Assembly (NCBI GenBank): GCA_013115135.1
Contig: JABANP010000562.1
Location: forward strand, 1-32,400
Length of the DNA: 32,400 nt
Source of the DNA: Perkinsus olseni
Lineage: Eukaryota > Perkinsozoa > Perkinsida > Perkinsidae
Direction: 5' to 3'
Below are positions 19,180 to 30,678 of the stretch, one piece after another (position 1 is the stretch's first letter; each line of letters starts with the position of its first letter). A program made the position numbers and the translations under genes. The notes beneath the pieces are model-generated. The model was not told the DNA's origin, ran no database searches, and saw only the letters and a list, made by a program, of their open reading frames with translations.

Positions 19180-20080
19180 AAGGGCCAAGATGATCTACTG
19201 TGCTATGAAAGGCGCCCATAACCTTCGAAGACCATCCGTGATCGTGCAATTTCGAGAGCTCAAGAAGCTCATCTACACATTGGTCTTCCGGCTACGGTCG
19301 CTGTGCTGAAGAAGTACTACGGCTTTCCTAATGCTGAGAAGGATGTTGCCGACGTGCTCAATCGCTGTCCTTCAGAGGTGTGTCAACGAGAACGTCGACG
19401 TCCAGTGAGGATTGATGTTAGCTCTCCGAGAAGGTTGTCTAGTACTACTAGACTAGCTAGACTAGTAGACAATGTCTACAGCACCTTGGGTTCTGTGTGC
19501 GGCCGTCGGCCGCCGGCCGAATCACTTACATCGATCGCGTTCCGGTGTTATGTGTGGTAGACGAGTACTCTCGTTATGCGGACGCTCGAGTGCTGTCCGA
19601 TGAAAGCTCGAACACTATATTTGCCAATCTGATGGCAATCTCCACTCGATTGGCAATGGGATATTCTGGTTTCTTACGAACGGATGGAGCACCCAATCTT
19701 CTCGCCTTGAAGGAGCGGCTGGCATCGCTTTCTATAAGGTTGGTGCCTACTTGAAGTAGTACTTCAGGCTATCGTCTGATAGCCAACTCAGTGGTGGAAA
19801 GGTTCCACGGAACGTTGAGAAGACGACTAAATTAGTCGGACTAATGTTCGTTCCGTCTTCGTTGGATCTTTGAAGCCGGATCGAGAAGGCCATTAGCGTC
19901 TACAACATGGTCAGTCACCAATTGACAGGCTGATGGGCCGGGGGGCTCGCTGCGGACCGGGAATCCTAGTTATGGTAGAACCGCCCGAAGGCCAAGCGCT
20001 ATTTTCCCCAGGCGCTCTAGTGTTGTTGCTTAAACCACGAGATAAACGACGACAAGGAGCTCGGTTTTCACTCTGATATT
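19180..20080 (+). pseudogene. Decayed DDE-type retroelement integrase
   Basis: Parts run in the usual order. A zinc-binding-like segment (AHLHIGLPAT, VLKKYYGFPNAEKDV, C.SEVCQR) is near 19258-19395. The core has VVDEYSRYADARVL (about 19555) and FLRTDGAPNL (about 19675) with the second catalytic Asp. NSVVERFHGTLRR (about 19785) has the catalytic Glu. EKAISVYNMVSHQLTG (about 19885) and a C-terminal SPIDRLMGR...FSPGALVLL follow. Frames change several times and stops are present, and short palindromes sit at 19437-19453, 19465-19479, 19752-19766, 19767-19784 and 19825-19837. This is a dead copy. The family (Ty3-like or other) is not settled. Confidence 0.75.
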
Positions 20081-20685
20081 TCCCGAGTTCTTCATTCGAC
20101 TCCGCATGCATCGCGCTTAACCCGTCGGAATGGTAGCGGTCAGGAAATTACGGCTACCAAGGATAGGCTTGTGAGCGGGGAAGGGAAGAAAGGAATCATT
20201 TCGGGGAATAATAGCTGCCTTTCCAAAAATTATGAAAGTAAAGTGCCAAATATCGATGAATTTGCAGTTCTGAGCGACTCCTGATGTCTCTTTTGCTCTC
20301 ATGCTTCTATACAAGCACTCGATGAAGAATGATATAGGGCTGAAAATGGAGTGCAACACTAGGGACCCAGTACTCGCGCTCTTCGATGAGAGCTCGCGCT
20401 GACGGTCCATTCGTAAGAAATGACAGTGTAAGGCGAGTTAACTATTGCCCCTCGACCCGGCGACCGACAGGGTTCCCAAAACTTTTGGGCCAAAAGCGTT
20501 CAACTGCGTTTCCCGGGCATTTATTCTATGGCTGGCGAGGGCCAAGGGCGATTTCTATGATAGTTCCCCAAATGAGGTTCATTCTTCCCCATCCAGGCCA
20601 GGCATTATTCCCGGGAACTAAAACGGGAAGTATTGGGGAAGGGAAGAATGATGCTTCCTCAGCCTTCAGCCACCCTGGGACGAAC
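20081..20685. other. Intergenic, no gene recognised
   Basis: It is relatively purine-rich with GGGGAA(G) motifs. A 97-codon minus-strand frame (20117-20410) has no motif I know. Confidence 0.35.
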
Positions 20686-20973
20686 TGTTAGAGTTGTTCG
20701 TAGAGCCGCCCAGATTCGGCGCGCCATGTACCTGCGTACACAAATAAAGTTGATCGATCTTAGAGTTAGCGAGTTAGCTATTCTCATAGTTGCTCCTTTT
20801 CAAAGATTGGCTCTTCCCGGCCTATCGTGTTCGTTAATGGCGGACTGGTCCTACTATCTTTAGTGCTCCTACGACTCCCCTAACACCTTTAGCCACATTG
20901 CAATCAAGCGGTGGACACTCCTATTTCCATGCTCCGTCTGATAGTGTAGTGTCCATTACAGGTTATCATTAAT

Positions 20974-21160
20974 ATGGCTAAGACCCACCTCTCCCTAATC
21001 ACCATTATCTGGTCTGGCATGCTTTCCGGCCCCACGGTGTGATGTCCAAAGAAAGTTTGACAGCTTCTTCTGCCCAAGCGGTGGATGCGAGTCTTGCCGC
21101 TCTGGACACGAGTGCGTCACAGACCTGTTCTTCGCATGCGTTTGCGCTAGATCCGCGTAA
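20974..21160 (+). pseudogene. Secreted-peptide paralogue with frameshift (pseudogene B)
   Basis: It has the start codon, the CAGGTTATCATTAAT element and the first half of the signal peptide (MAKTHLSLITIIWS). Relative to 6582 it lacks two C in the run after GGCC, which shifts the frame into a TGA. Past the lesion the original frame still codes the second-subfamily cysteine pattern to TAA at 21158. It complements pseudogene A: each keeps what the other lost. Confidence 0.75.
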
Positions 21161-21529
21161 GCGGTAAGTGCTACTAACTTAGTGATTCTGTCGCGCACAA
21201 GGTGTGAAATTTTCTTCGATCTTTCATCGACTCATAGCCGGCTAACATCATCATTGGTAATGGCTTAGTACTATTCTCATTTGTCCAATCCCGAGGATGA
21301 TAAGTCTGTATGCGACCCTTCAACAGTCTTGAGTTGAAACGTCAATGATTCCATAACAGACCCATCATCAGCTGGTGCGGGTACAGAACAGAGGATGGAA
21401 ACCAACCTCGAACTCAGAATCAGAGTTCGATGCCATTGCTTAACACTACTTCGAGGCCATCTGATGCTGGGGCCACAGCATCAGACCTATCGATCCGACC
21501 TACTGTAAACACAACTCATAGTGCTCGTT

Positions 21530-21715
21530 ACTCATGCAGGTTTAGAAACATTGCATCCTACCTGCCCTCGCCTTTGCCCTTCCCTCCTTTACCTCTCCCT
21601 CGATACTTCCTTTCTTCGCCTTACTTCTCCTCGCGGTTGAGGGCCCTCACTAACCATCAAGTGAATTTGCCTCATAGTGGTTAGCCAAGCCGCGACCATC
21701 GTACCTTTGTTTTTC
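21530..21715 (-). pseudogene. Truncated copy of the topoisomerase III last exon
   Basis: Nearly identical to 7255-7438, with the same internal deletion of the tail. The deletion therefore predates the unit 2/3 duplication. Confidence 0.7.
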
Positions 21716-21897
21716 GCTCGAATTGCGAAGATTTAATTCACTGAATTAAATTCAGTGTAAAGATTAATGTTAATCTTTACTCATCTTACAAATTGCGAGT
21801 TACAATTAATATAAACGGCTGAATAATATATCACTCAATCGACTTAGCCTAGCAGGCTTTTACCAGCAGGCAAGATCGCGGCCGGCGCGACTCGCTG

Positions 21898-22499
21898 AAT
21901 CAGCCCGGACATGACTCGCCTCCCGGCCAAACTGCATTGTTAACATCCGCTACGGACCCTCTCATCTGTCGGTGAGAGATGGTAACGCGTGTTCCTTTAC
22001 CGTCTTGGGCATGACGCCCTGGACACCCGGATACATCGTCTCCAATGGAAACTCTCCATGCGGATTCCCCTTGATCCCTCGACCGAATAGCAGGTGATGA
22101 ACCTCGAAGAGCCTCATGCTCCGAGTGCTGCAAAGCAATCACCAGCGTTGCTCTGTCCGCAGAAAAGTTCCGCAAGGGGTGGTGACTCGGTTGAGTCTCT
22201 ATGACAGGTGGAACCAAGTTGAGGCGTACGTGTGACACCGCAGGCCGTGACGCGGAGATATTAATGCAGGTTGAGCCGAGATTGAAGCTGAGAGAATCCT
22301 CCGCGGTCTTGCCTAGGCTGCAGGAAAAGCTAACAGGACGGCACTGTAGCCTTGTGTTCTGAGCCACTCAGGCTCAGTTCTAATCCATCATATTGCACTC
22401 AGTAGCAGTTAGACAGTAGACTGCCATGTCTATACTGAGCGGCCTACTGTTCAGAGAGATTGAGCCTCAATTATTGAGGGGTTTATCGACTATCCGTTA
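21898..22499 (+). repeat. 5' flank of the peptide gene in unit 3
   Basis: Nearly identical to 7627-8226. Hairpin 22038-22052 has lost one arm base relative to 7764-7778. Hairpin 22465-22479 keeps both arms but differs in its loop base. Confidence 0.65.
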
Positions 22500-22514
22500 C
22501 AGGTTATCATTAAT

Positions 22515-22712
22515 ATGTTTAAGACCTACCTCTCCCTCATCACTATTTTCTGGTTCGTTCTGCTATCTGCTCCCCTGCAGTGCGATGCCCGACTCCGTGC
22601 GTTGTACTCTCCATCGTATGAATGCCCTGCAGGCTCCTGCGACAAGCCATGCCCTCCCGACGAGAAGTGCATGATACATTGGAATGCTCAATGCTTCTGT
22701 TCCAGACCCTGA
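22515..22712 (+). CDS. Secreted six-cysteine small peptide, family member 4
   Basis: 65 aa, with the same signal peptide and cysteine frame as the gene at 8242. The two differences (Ala to Ser, Glu to Asp) flank the second cysteine. The 15-bp element is directly upstream at 22500-22514. Its function is unknown. It is the member nearest to the topoisomerase gene and convergent with it. Confidence 0.83.
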   Translation: MFKTYLSLITIFWFVLLSAPLQCDARLRALYSPSYECPAGSCDKPCPPDEKCMIHWNAQCFCSRP

Positions 22713-22944
22713 GGAGGGGATTCTCTTTGAACACTAATATTCGAAGGTACCATCAATTCCAGGAGGTGACGTTTCAACATGCCCTTTTCTTATAAATCTA
22801 CGTGGTTCGGTCCTTCGAATGCTACTATTATTTAAACGGCCAAATGGTTATCTCCCGGTAGACTCCCATCAGGATGGGGCTCATTAAGCTCGTCTCTGTA
22901 GCGCTGCCGCTTTGCGTTGAACATGAGGGCACCAACGTTTCGAA

Positions 22945-23018
22945 ACGTGGAATTTAGTGAATCGCCTTGGCCCACCTCGAACGTGGAATTTAGTGAATCG
23001 CCTTCGGCCCACCTCGAT
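22945..23018. repeat. 36-bp tandem repeat, 2 copies
   Basis: Units start at 22945 and 22981 with ACGTGGAATTTAGTGAATCG. The sister has three copies. Confidence 0.88.
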
Positions 23019-23060
23019 CCTTTACCGTGAGTCTGACCTTCTTTCGTACTCTGATTACCC

Positions 23061-23062
23061 GC
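23061..23062. other. Unoccupied target site of the retrotransposon
   Basis: GATTACCCG|CCAAAAGCC is continuous here and is split at 8820/14766 by the element in the sister unit. No bases are duplicated or lost at the occupied site. Confidence 0.93.
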
Positions 23063-23615
23063 CAAAAGCCGCTACTCCCAGCCCACAATCCTTCGCGTCC
23101 TCATTGAGCGCCTTTGCAAATCGTGACGATTTAATCGTCATGCGGATGTGTCAGGTGCCACTCGGTTCAGTCCTACTCATTGAGTAGTCTAAGCTGAAGC
23201 TGTGCTAAGTGGCAGTAGACGGAGGATTGGATTCCAGGAGGCAAAACTCGGGTGTTTTGTTCTCAATCAGTAGCCAGTCTCGTAATATAGCAGAACATCA
23301 TAATTGCAGTACTTGCTTGTTGAATCCCGGTGTAGGTGATTCTTCAACAGTCTTGACTTGCAACGTCAATAATTCCACAATAGACCCATCATCAGCTGGT
23401 GCGGGTACAGAACAGAGGATGGTAACCAACCTCGAACTCTGAATCAGAGTTCGACGCCATCGCTTGACACTACTTCAAGGCCGTCAGATGGTAGAAGCTT
23501 TCAGTGGCAGGTGTAGGGTTTTGTCACGCAGTCCCAAGATGGGGCCACAGAATCACACTGAGAGTGAGCCCGAGAGTGCCTAATGAGGTCGTTTTCACCC
23601 GTTGACAGGAGCGAC

Positions 23616-23687
23616 AAATCTCGGAATGCTAGTGGTATGGTTGATGGATATCACTGCCAACCACCCGGGTTCGATTTCACGTACTAC
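23616..23687 (+). repeat. tRNA-Gly(GCC)-like fragment
   Basis: It is a copy of 15324-15391 with TAGTGGTATGGTTGAT, CACTGCCAA and GGGTTCGATTTC in order. Stems are not paired. It lies just past the topoisomerase III stop on the opposite strand. Confidence 0.5.
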
Positions 23688-23742
23688 AAACACAACTCAT
23701 AGTTCCCATTACTGTATCATGCAGGCTGAGAAACATTACACT

Positions 23743-26700
23743 CTACCTGCCCTTTCCCTTCCCTCCTCTGCCCCTCCCTCGATACTGCCCCCCTCGCCTT
23801 CCTCCTCGCCCCTTCCCTCTGTATCCCTTCCCTCCTCGTCTAGCCCCTCCCCTAGGACCCTGCTGCTGTCGCCCTTTTCCCTTCCCTACACCCTTACCAG
23901 GATTAGCCGCTAAGAACTGCTGCTGTTCAACCTCGAGGCGCCGCATTTCCCTATCGATCGGCTGAGGGCCCTCACTAACCATCACGTAAATTTGCCTCAT
24001 AGTGGTCAGGCAAGCCGCCACCATCGTATCTTTGGTTTTCGCTCCCCTCGCTACCAGGTCCATATCGGCCTCCATCTGAGCGCGCAGTCTCGGGGCCGCC
24101 AGATGCAGTCTAAAGTCACCATCTGAAGAATGCGAGCGCAGCGTCGACCGATGGGAAGAGCATAACAGCTTTCGTCCAACTCTATCATTACAAGCCAGAA
24201 AGCGCCCGAAACAGGACAGATCTGCCAGCTCAAAACTGCCGCAGTTTCCACCCAAACGATTTGAGAGGACTCGCTTTGATATGAGGTAGCCATCCTCGGG
24301 AACATTCGGATTCGACCGGAGCTAATCGTGACTCACACCCATTGATCACCTCGTCCGTGTAGGTTTTGGAAAGCGCCAAATCCCTGAACTAATGCCACAC
24401 CAAGTTCCGAGGGGCTGAACCTTCCACCAGGAGTACGACTTGCGTAACCACGGTTTTCGATAGTAGCAATGTGCTCATGCATGGTGGCATCTGTGCCTGA
24501 TAATGAGGAGAACGTCTCCGTGAATCTACCGTCACTGGGTGACGGTCACCCGCCATCAAAGACCGAGTCATCCTCTGCCCCCGGCCAGGAACGACGCGAA
24601 TGCACCCGCGCAAGCGCTTATAGAGTTCAAGTGATACGACATGATCCAAGAATTTTCAATCTGTGCACTCCCGCTGCAGCATGCAAGCCTAAGTGGTAGC
24701 GTCGAGTGGCAGATGGCGATTAACACTCTCGCCTCCAGAAAGACAGTCGAATACCAACTCAACAGAGCACACGAAGAACCCACTCACCGATATGATTCTT
24801 ATCCATCAGATCGATCAGCTCAGCCTCGGACAGGAGCTCCGGCGGCTCCGTCATTCCGCTGGACATCATCAATTCGGTCACTCGGACCCTCTGGTGCAGT
24901 ACTACTGGTGGCAGCTCGGTCGAGCCCTTCCATTTTACGTACGGGTAGACCTGAGGAAATAAGCGATTCAAACTGTCGAGCAGACTATACAACTGCCATC
25001 GCGACAGACAGACCCCCGGTTCGATTCCCAGGCCCGCCATTTTAGAGTGGATCATTACTTCCATAACAAGCCTCTTACCGACCCTAATAACTCACCTCCA
25101 GCCAGTTTTCCTCCACCACAGTGAGGCCGGTAGCATGGAAAGTCTCATCCCCGACAGCAACTTCAATTCGCGACTCCGCGCCTGGCAACCAAGACGAGTT
25201 GACCGAGCTGGCAAAAGCCACAACCATTAACAATATCGTTTCCATCATCCGCCAGGTCCGCTGAGATGCGCACGGCAGTAAAATGCGTCGGCCTTCAAGG
25301 CCACTTACAACGACCTTGGAGGCCAACGAGGAGTTGCCATTGGATTCCGATGACTGAAAGCTATTCAGTTTCTCGAACGCAAGGAGTTACTTGTACATAG
25401 TGGAAAGCTCAAACCATGCATCAAGATGCACGACATACAATACTACGGACAGCCCGAACGACGGGTTACAGCACTGATTGTGGCACTCACAGAGGAGGTT
25501 AACTAACCATCTTCCAGATCTCAAGCTCCCACAAGGCTTTCGACCGGCAGGTCACAGGACGCCCTTCAAACTAGTCCGATCCACGCTATTTTGAAAATGG
25601 AGTGCTTCCTGGTATCACAGAAAAGAGATCAGCGCCTTCGGCGTGTGCTCCTCGCGAATCAACCAGTAAAGCTCTCGGACGGCCATCTATACCCTGTAGC
25701 TCCCGCGTTCTGGCACAAGTTTGTTACGCTCGGCAGAGCTTTGGAATTGGGAACTTCATGTAGCTTGTTGGTGTTCTTGCTCCGGTAGTCCTCGATGACT
25801 CCGAAGCCGTATCTTAGGCTGAAACGGTACAACTCACGTATGTCCACTGTCTTTGAACTCAAATAGATGCTTACGCCCCCGACTCCACGCTCAACATCTG
25901 TGTCTGTGAGTGCCTGTGAGTCCCCAGACATCGGCGTTGGCGTTAGAGAACCGGATATACGTGTTTGGAAAATTGTAGGCCGTGCAGTGGTGGCCGCATT
26001 TGAGAAAGCTGTGGGCCCCAGTGATGACGTCTAGCATTGCCATCCCGAAGGAAGCGGGTTCAAGTTTTTGAAGAAAATGGTAAGCGTCGGCCGCCAGCAG
26101 ACTGCTGGACCCCAGCAGCTGGGGCAATCATGACTCCTGCTTCGTACTTGCTCAATGTCTCAATCGTGCCGGGAAGACAATATCTGCACTGCCCATAGAT
26201 AGCGCCCTAGACGCTACTACCCAGAGCATGTTACTGTTCAAATGTTATTCACTCGACAACCCCAGCGAGAAGGGTTTCTGGCAATCGCGTGAACATTGCC
26301 GTGGACCTTGTCTGTGGCCTCCGCCACTTTGAGCCCCAAAGTTTGAGGTGAGGTATCCATCCTAGTTGAGTCTCGGATCTGTCAGAAGACTTCAAAAAAG
26401 ACGCTGCCTTGCACCAATCCCACAGTATCCCCTCGAGTCTTTTCGCCGATCAGTTCCTGCTTTTTCTGCCGCCGTCTTAGACCATGTATGCTACCACCGC
26501 GAGCCACTCATACCAACTCGCTATGCAGTTAACAGACTGAGCCTGTCAGACTTGCTATCACCAAGCTGGCGTGGCTAGCCGAGAGCACTCTCCCGTATGT
26601 TCATCAATATTCGTACTGGAGATTCTGTGAGAAGAATGTGAACCGTTTTTTCAATACTGGGCAGTACCGCTGCCACAATCAAGGGAGCGTGTACCTCACC

Positions 26701-29700
26701 TATGGCGTCTGGTGCTACACAGGCAAGGAAGTGCCTCGTTATGAGCTCATAGACCCTCCACTGCTCGCCCTGCAGAGGTATCTGTGACCCAGGCCCAGCC
26801 AACTGTACTGGATGAATAGGAGGATGCGCACCTACAGGCAGTCATAGCAAGAGCCCCAGCGACAGCATGGCAATCAGCCTCTGGTACTACTCACTTCCAG
26901 GCTCTGCGAAAAGGATTTTACTATGCTAAACTGCGGAAACTGTGAAAGAAAACCAAGCCACTGGCGTGTTCTGCAACCATCAGTTTGCTCGTGCTACAAT
27001 ACTGTCGCGAGTGGCTGATGCATTGCCAGCTTGGCAATGCAGCAGCCACGAACTGTGGCGCGCGACGGGATGCTGAAGCACCCCCCTCACCATCATCATG
27101 ATTTCCTCTCCTAGCTTGTGTGAACTTCCCTTGAAGTAGTTCATTGACAAAGGCACCCCACACTTGACTGCCCTGCTGTAGTCGGACTAGCTCCAGCAAG
27201 TCGATAGTGGGATTGAATCTATCGGTCTCAGTCCGAGGATAGGATATCATACCCCTGTTGTACCTACCACTTCATGATCACACCACCGATCCTTACCACA
27301 CACGCACCAACATTAGGCAGCGCTGGTGAGGTATCCGTTCATCTACACCGATACGCATCACGTAAAAGTTGAGAGAGAAATCGCCATCATGAATCTCCCG
27401 ATGACGATTTCCCTTCTGACATTTTCTCAAGTTGAGAAGATAGTGACGATAGAAGATAGACGATTCTTCCCGGCAGTCTGCCGGCGGAAGATGCGATAAA
27501 TAATCGCCAAGGATTGATGATACCATCTCACGCCGAATTAATGGCGGAACTCGATTTCTGCAGCGTCCCCTAAAACGTGGCCTTGGTTGAAAACTGCAAT
27601 GCGGCGGGTCGTCGAGTGCACCTTCATAGCCATCGCCACAGAGACACGAAGTCTCTAGTCAATCTAGTAGGGTGACCCAACTCACAGTTCCTCAGCAATC
27701 CTCATCGCCTGCCGAGAGTCTATTCGCAATTTACTAGACGCCAGTTTGGCGAACTCCACCGTGCTCAGAGGGAGCGGCCGCCATCTAGACTTGGGGTTGT
27801 GGGATACTTGGGTAACAATTCCGCCACCAAACTAAGAGAGAGTAGGTCCAAATCTTTCTCGAGAAGTGATGACGAAAGTCGCTATGGAGCGAATATGCGT
27901 ACTCTAAGGTCACATCAACTACTTCTATGGTGTGCACAGCAGGAAAGACCGAAAGTAGGTGATGCGGGGCCAAAATGGTACCAACATATAAATACCCGAA
28001 CCCGAACAACACAAATCCTCGTCTTGCTCGATTGTCCCCAAATTCCGCCGGAGTCTTGACAAGGCGACGCTTCGCTACTAGGCAAAGGCGAGCTACCCGT
28101 TGGCAGTACCTCTCTGACATGCTGTAGGCATCTGTCATATAATATGGTGGTAACTAGGTGGTCGAATAAACGATTTCGTCCCCAATGGAGCTTCACTTCG
28201 ACCGTCGGGCCATCCTCAGGATCGCTCTTTATCAAAGGCCGAGCCGCGTCATCACCGGCGGCCCTCACTGGCACACATATCTACGAGGGGGAATTATACG
28301 AGGTTCCAGTTTATCGGTTTTTGAAGCACAAAGAGGAGTAATGCTCATAATTTCCAACCGTCTAGGATGGTACAAAGACGTAAAAATAGAAAATTCCTAT
28401 GTTTCCTTCCAAATGAAGGCACACGAATCCAGATATCTTGGAAGGTTCGAATCCATGAAGTCCTTATCCGACGCCACTCACCGTGCAGCTGATGGTCCAA
28501 AACGGTTCCCGAATGAAATTCCTTTGCCTGAGCCACCGCTGAACGACGAAGCCGAGAGTCGGGAATTGGCAGGGGCCGTAGGAAAGGATGCCCTCCAGCA
28601 ACGGCAGTTTCCTTTTATACCGCAAAGTGAGATATCTTGTGAATGATGCGCCTGAGATAAGGTCCCACTGACTCGAACGCTTGATCTGAGGGCATTTGCC
28701 CGGTACAAAAATTCACGGAAGGTGTGGTATGAAAAGATACACATACTCGCTGTGCAACCATTGCTCCGTTTCGTGGTGGCCGAGCCGTCATCAGCAATGT
28801 CAAATGAGCTAGTAAAGTGAGTGACTAGTGGTCGTTGAGGGAATGGCCGTCGACCGCCATAGACGTTGGCGATGGGGGCAAACCCGCGCAGGTTCGATCC
28901 CAAGACCTCGTTCCTTTTACCAATTCGAAGGTCGATTTCCTGCCGCGCATCCACTGCAGCCGCCAGGTGAGGATTAGGCCGGGCTAGATTCAAGCAAGCG
29001 CGTGTGAGGTCGGCATGCGTGAGGGCAGAGAAGTTGGCTCGATAGACGTCCAACCTCGGGTTGGCCTGAATAGGGTAAAGATGAGCAGTCCTACAGTACG
29101 CGATTCATTCTAAATGAATCGTTCAAACGATCACGCATCCCCAAAGGGATGAAGATCGACGAAAACTCTTGCTGAGATGATTATAATTCTCAACATATTG
29201 CGGAACTCGACGGACACTGCAGTGCAGTGACTGCACCAATGGTCCTCACCAAAGGGGATCACGGGAACGCGCAAGATCTCATCTATTTCAAACATTGCTG
29301 CAGTAAGAGGCCCACACCAGGATATATACTCGAGCTCGGGAATCCAGGATTTCTGATGGGTTCTCACTCAATCTGCACTTCACTTTTCCCTATTCAGAGA
29401 CGAAACGCCGATCCGGCAGTTGCTCATCATATAACGCGACAAAAACGCCGACCAGATCGGATTTTTCCACCCAATTAACCGTTCACAGGCATTACCTCCC
29501 TCGCTATCTGTATAACCTCGTAAGCAATCGCCTCTCCCTCTCGATCGCAATCAAGCCACAACACCAGCCAATCACAGGTCCGAGCCAGCCGCCTCAGGTT
29601 GTTCGCCACAGGGCCCATATCCGAGGCAACTGACCTAGAACTCTACCGGTGCTTTTTTGAAGATACCAACGAGCGAAGGCAACGACGTGATAGCAACAGC

Positions 29701-30678
29701 TCGGAGCTGCAGTAAGTGATAGTGTCGGAACAACGGGCTACGCCAAACCGAGCACTGCGGATGGGTTGCTTGCCTTGGGGGCATACTCCTATACTGTAGA
29801 AACTAAATTGGTATAAATCTAAGTACATAAACACGTGTGTTGAATTTTTACTGAAAATTTTTGGAATTTATGGAATAACAATTAACCGAACAATCGAGAA
29901 CAAATCCAAAACACATTGATAAAAGTCAGATTAGTTACACACGTCCCCTCCTACTACTTAACAAGAGGCGCGTTATACAGACTCTCGGGATCGACTCTGT
30001 CCCACTGCCCTCGATATTCTGCTTCGAAGTCCAAGCCCATCAGGTGCCCGCGGACGGCTGTAACCACCATCATGACCTGATACCAGCCACTTTCAGTTGA
30101 GAAACCTCGTGCGAGTCCGCCTAACGGTACGGAAGGCTACTGGAGCTTGAGGATTAGCGGCTGGTTGCTCCCTGAAGGAGTATCTTTACAAGTTCGCCAC
30201 TCTCGACCTCCGCAGTTATAAAAGATACTCCGAATTGAAATCATCGTCGGGTCACACAATTAGATAAGCTCAACCGGGAGATCACCAAATTTAACAATAA
30301 TCTCCAGTTCATGAGAATGATAGGACAACCCCATAATACGATTCTGTAACAATCCGTACGATCATGTGAGAGCTGATAAGATCAATTGCCAACTTCTACA
30401 CTCATTTCGACCCTTCCCGGCGGTCTATTAAACCCGAACATGGCCCCGAGAACCCGCCCCGTCCCCCCTCCACACTAAATGACCCCACCCCCTTCTACTA
30501 CATCAACATTCCCGAGCAGCTGGTAAGGGAACTCCCCTACAGGCGGGTTGCCATTGGGTATTACCCCGCCACCCAGGACTCGACAAATTTCGCGCGCCAC
30601 AGAATTCTTCTCCGCGACGTTGAGCGCCCTTATCCGTCTGCCCCCGACCGGAGCAGCGGCAGCTGGGGGTGGTCGCAT
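23743..30678 (-). CDS. TOP3: DNA topoisomerase III (type IA), 13 exons
   Basis: Exons (minus strand): 30678-30508, 30076-29958, 29634-29496, 29065-28921, 28651-28482, 28280-28110, 27831-27686, 27263-27091, 26831-26700, 25181-25096, 24950-24788, 24496-24337, 24109-23743. All introns are GT-AG, phases agree throughout, and the total is 2,142 nt, about 713 aa. The protein relaxes and decatenates single-stranded DNA, usually with a RecQ helicase and RMI1. Motifs: [16 protein letters not shown] (Glu about 23) and DCDREGE (125-131); [25 protein letters not shown]; catalytic Tyr about 362 in [25 protein letters not shown] across an exon junction. The C terminus has no zinc ribbons and is instead a Gly/Lys/Arg-rich tail. 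The exon 12/13 junction has a second possible pair (donor GTGATC at 24348, acceptor before 24122). Exon 1 uses a weak GTTGAT donor. Confidence 0.93.
25182..26699 (-). other. Intron 9 of TOP3, unusually long (1,518 nt)
   Basis: The other introns are 145-431 nt. No exon motif of the family falls here, and the flanking exons join in phase (...PDAI, Gly across the junction, AESRIEV). The open frames at 25659-25931 and 25891-26127 have no domain I recognise. It may contain an old insertion. Confidence 0.7.

Larger units (their letters stand above)
20686..23061. repeat. Duplicated array unit 3, left part (sister of 6414-8820)
   Basis: It begins TGTTAGAGTTGTTCG like 6414. It holds pseudogene B, a truncated topoisomerase exon copy, the peptide gene at 22515 and two 36-bp repeats, and ends at the unoccupied retrotransposon target. 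Confidence 0.88.

Noticed and set aside
24990..25045. B-box-like GGTTCGATTCC with trailing GCCCGCCA suggesting a tRNA
   Set aside because: No matching 5' acceptor, D-arm or anticodon arm lies upstream, and it is inside TOP3 intron 10.
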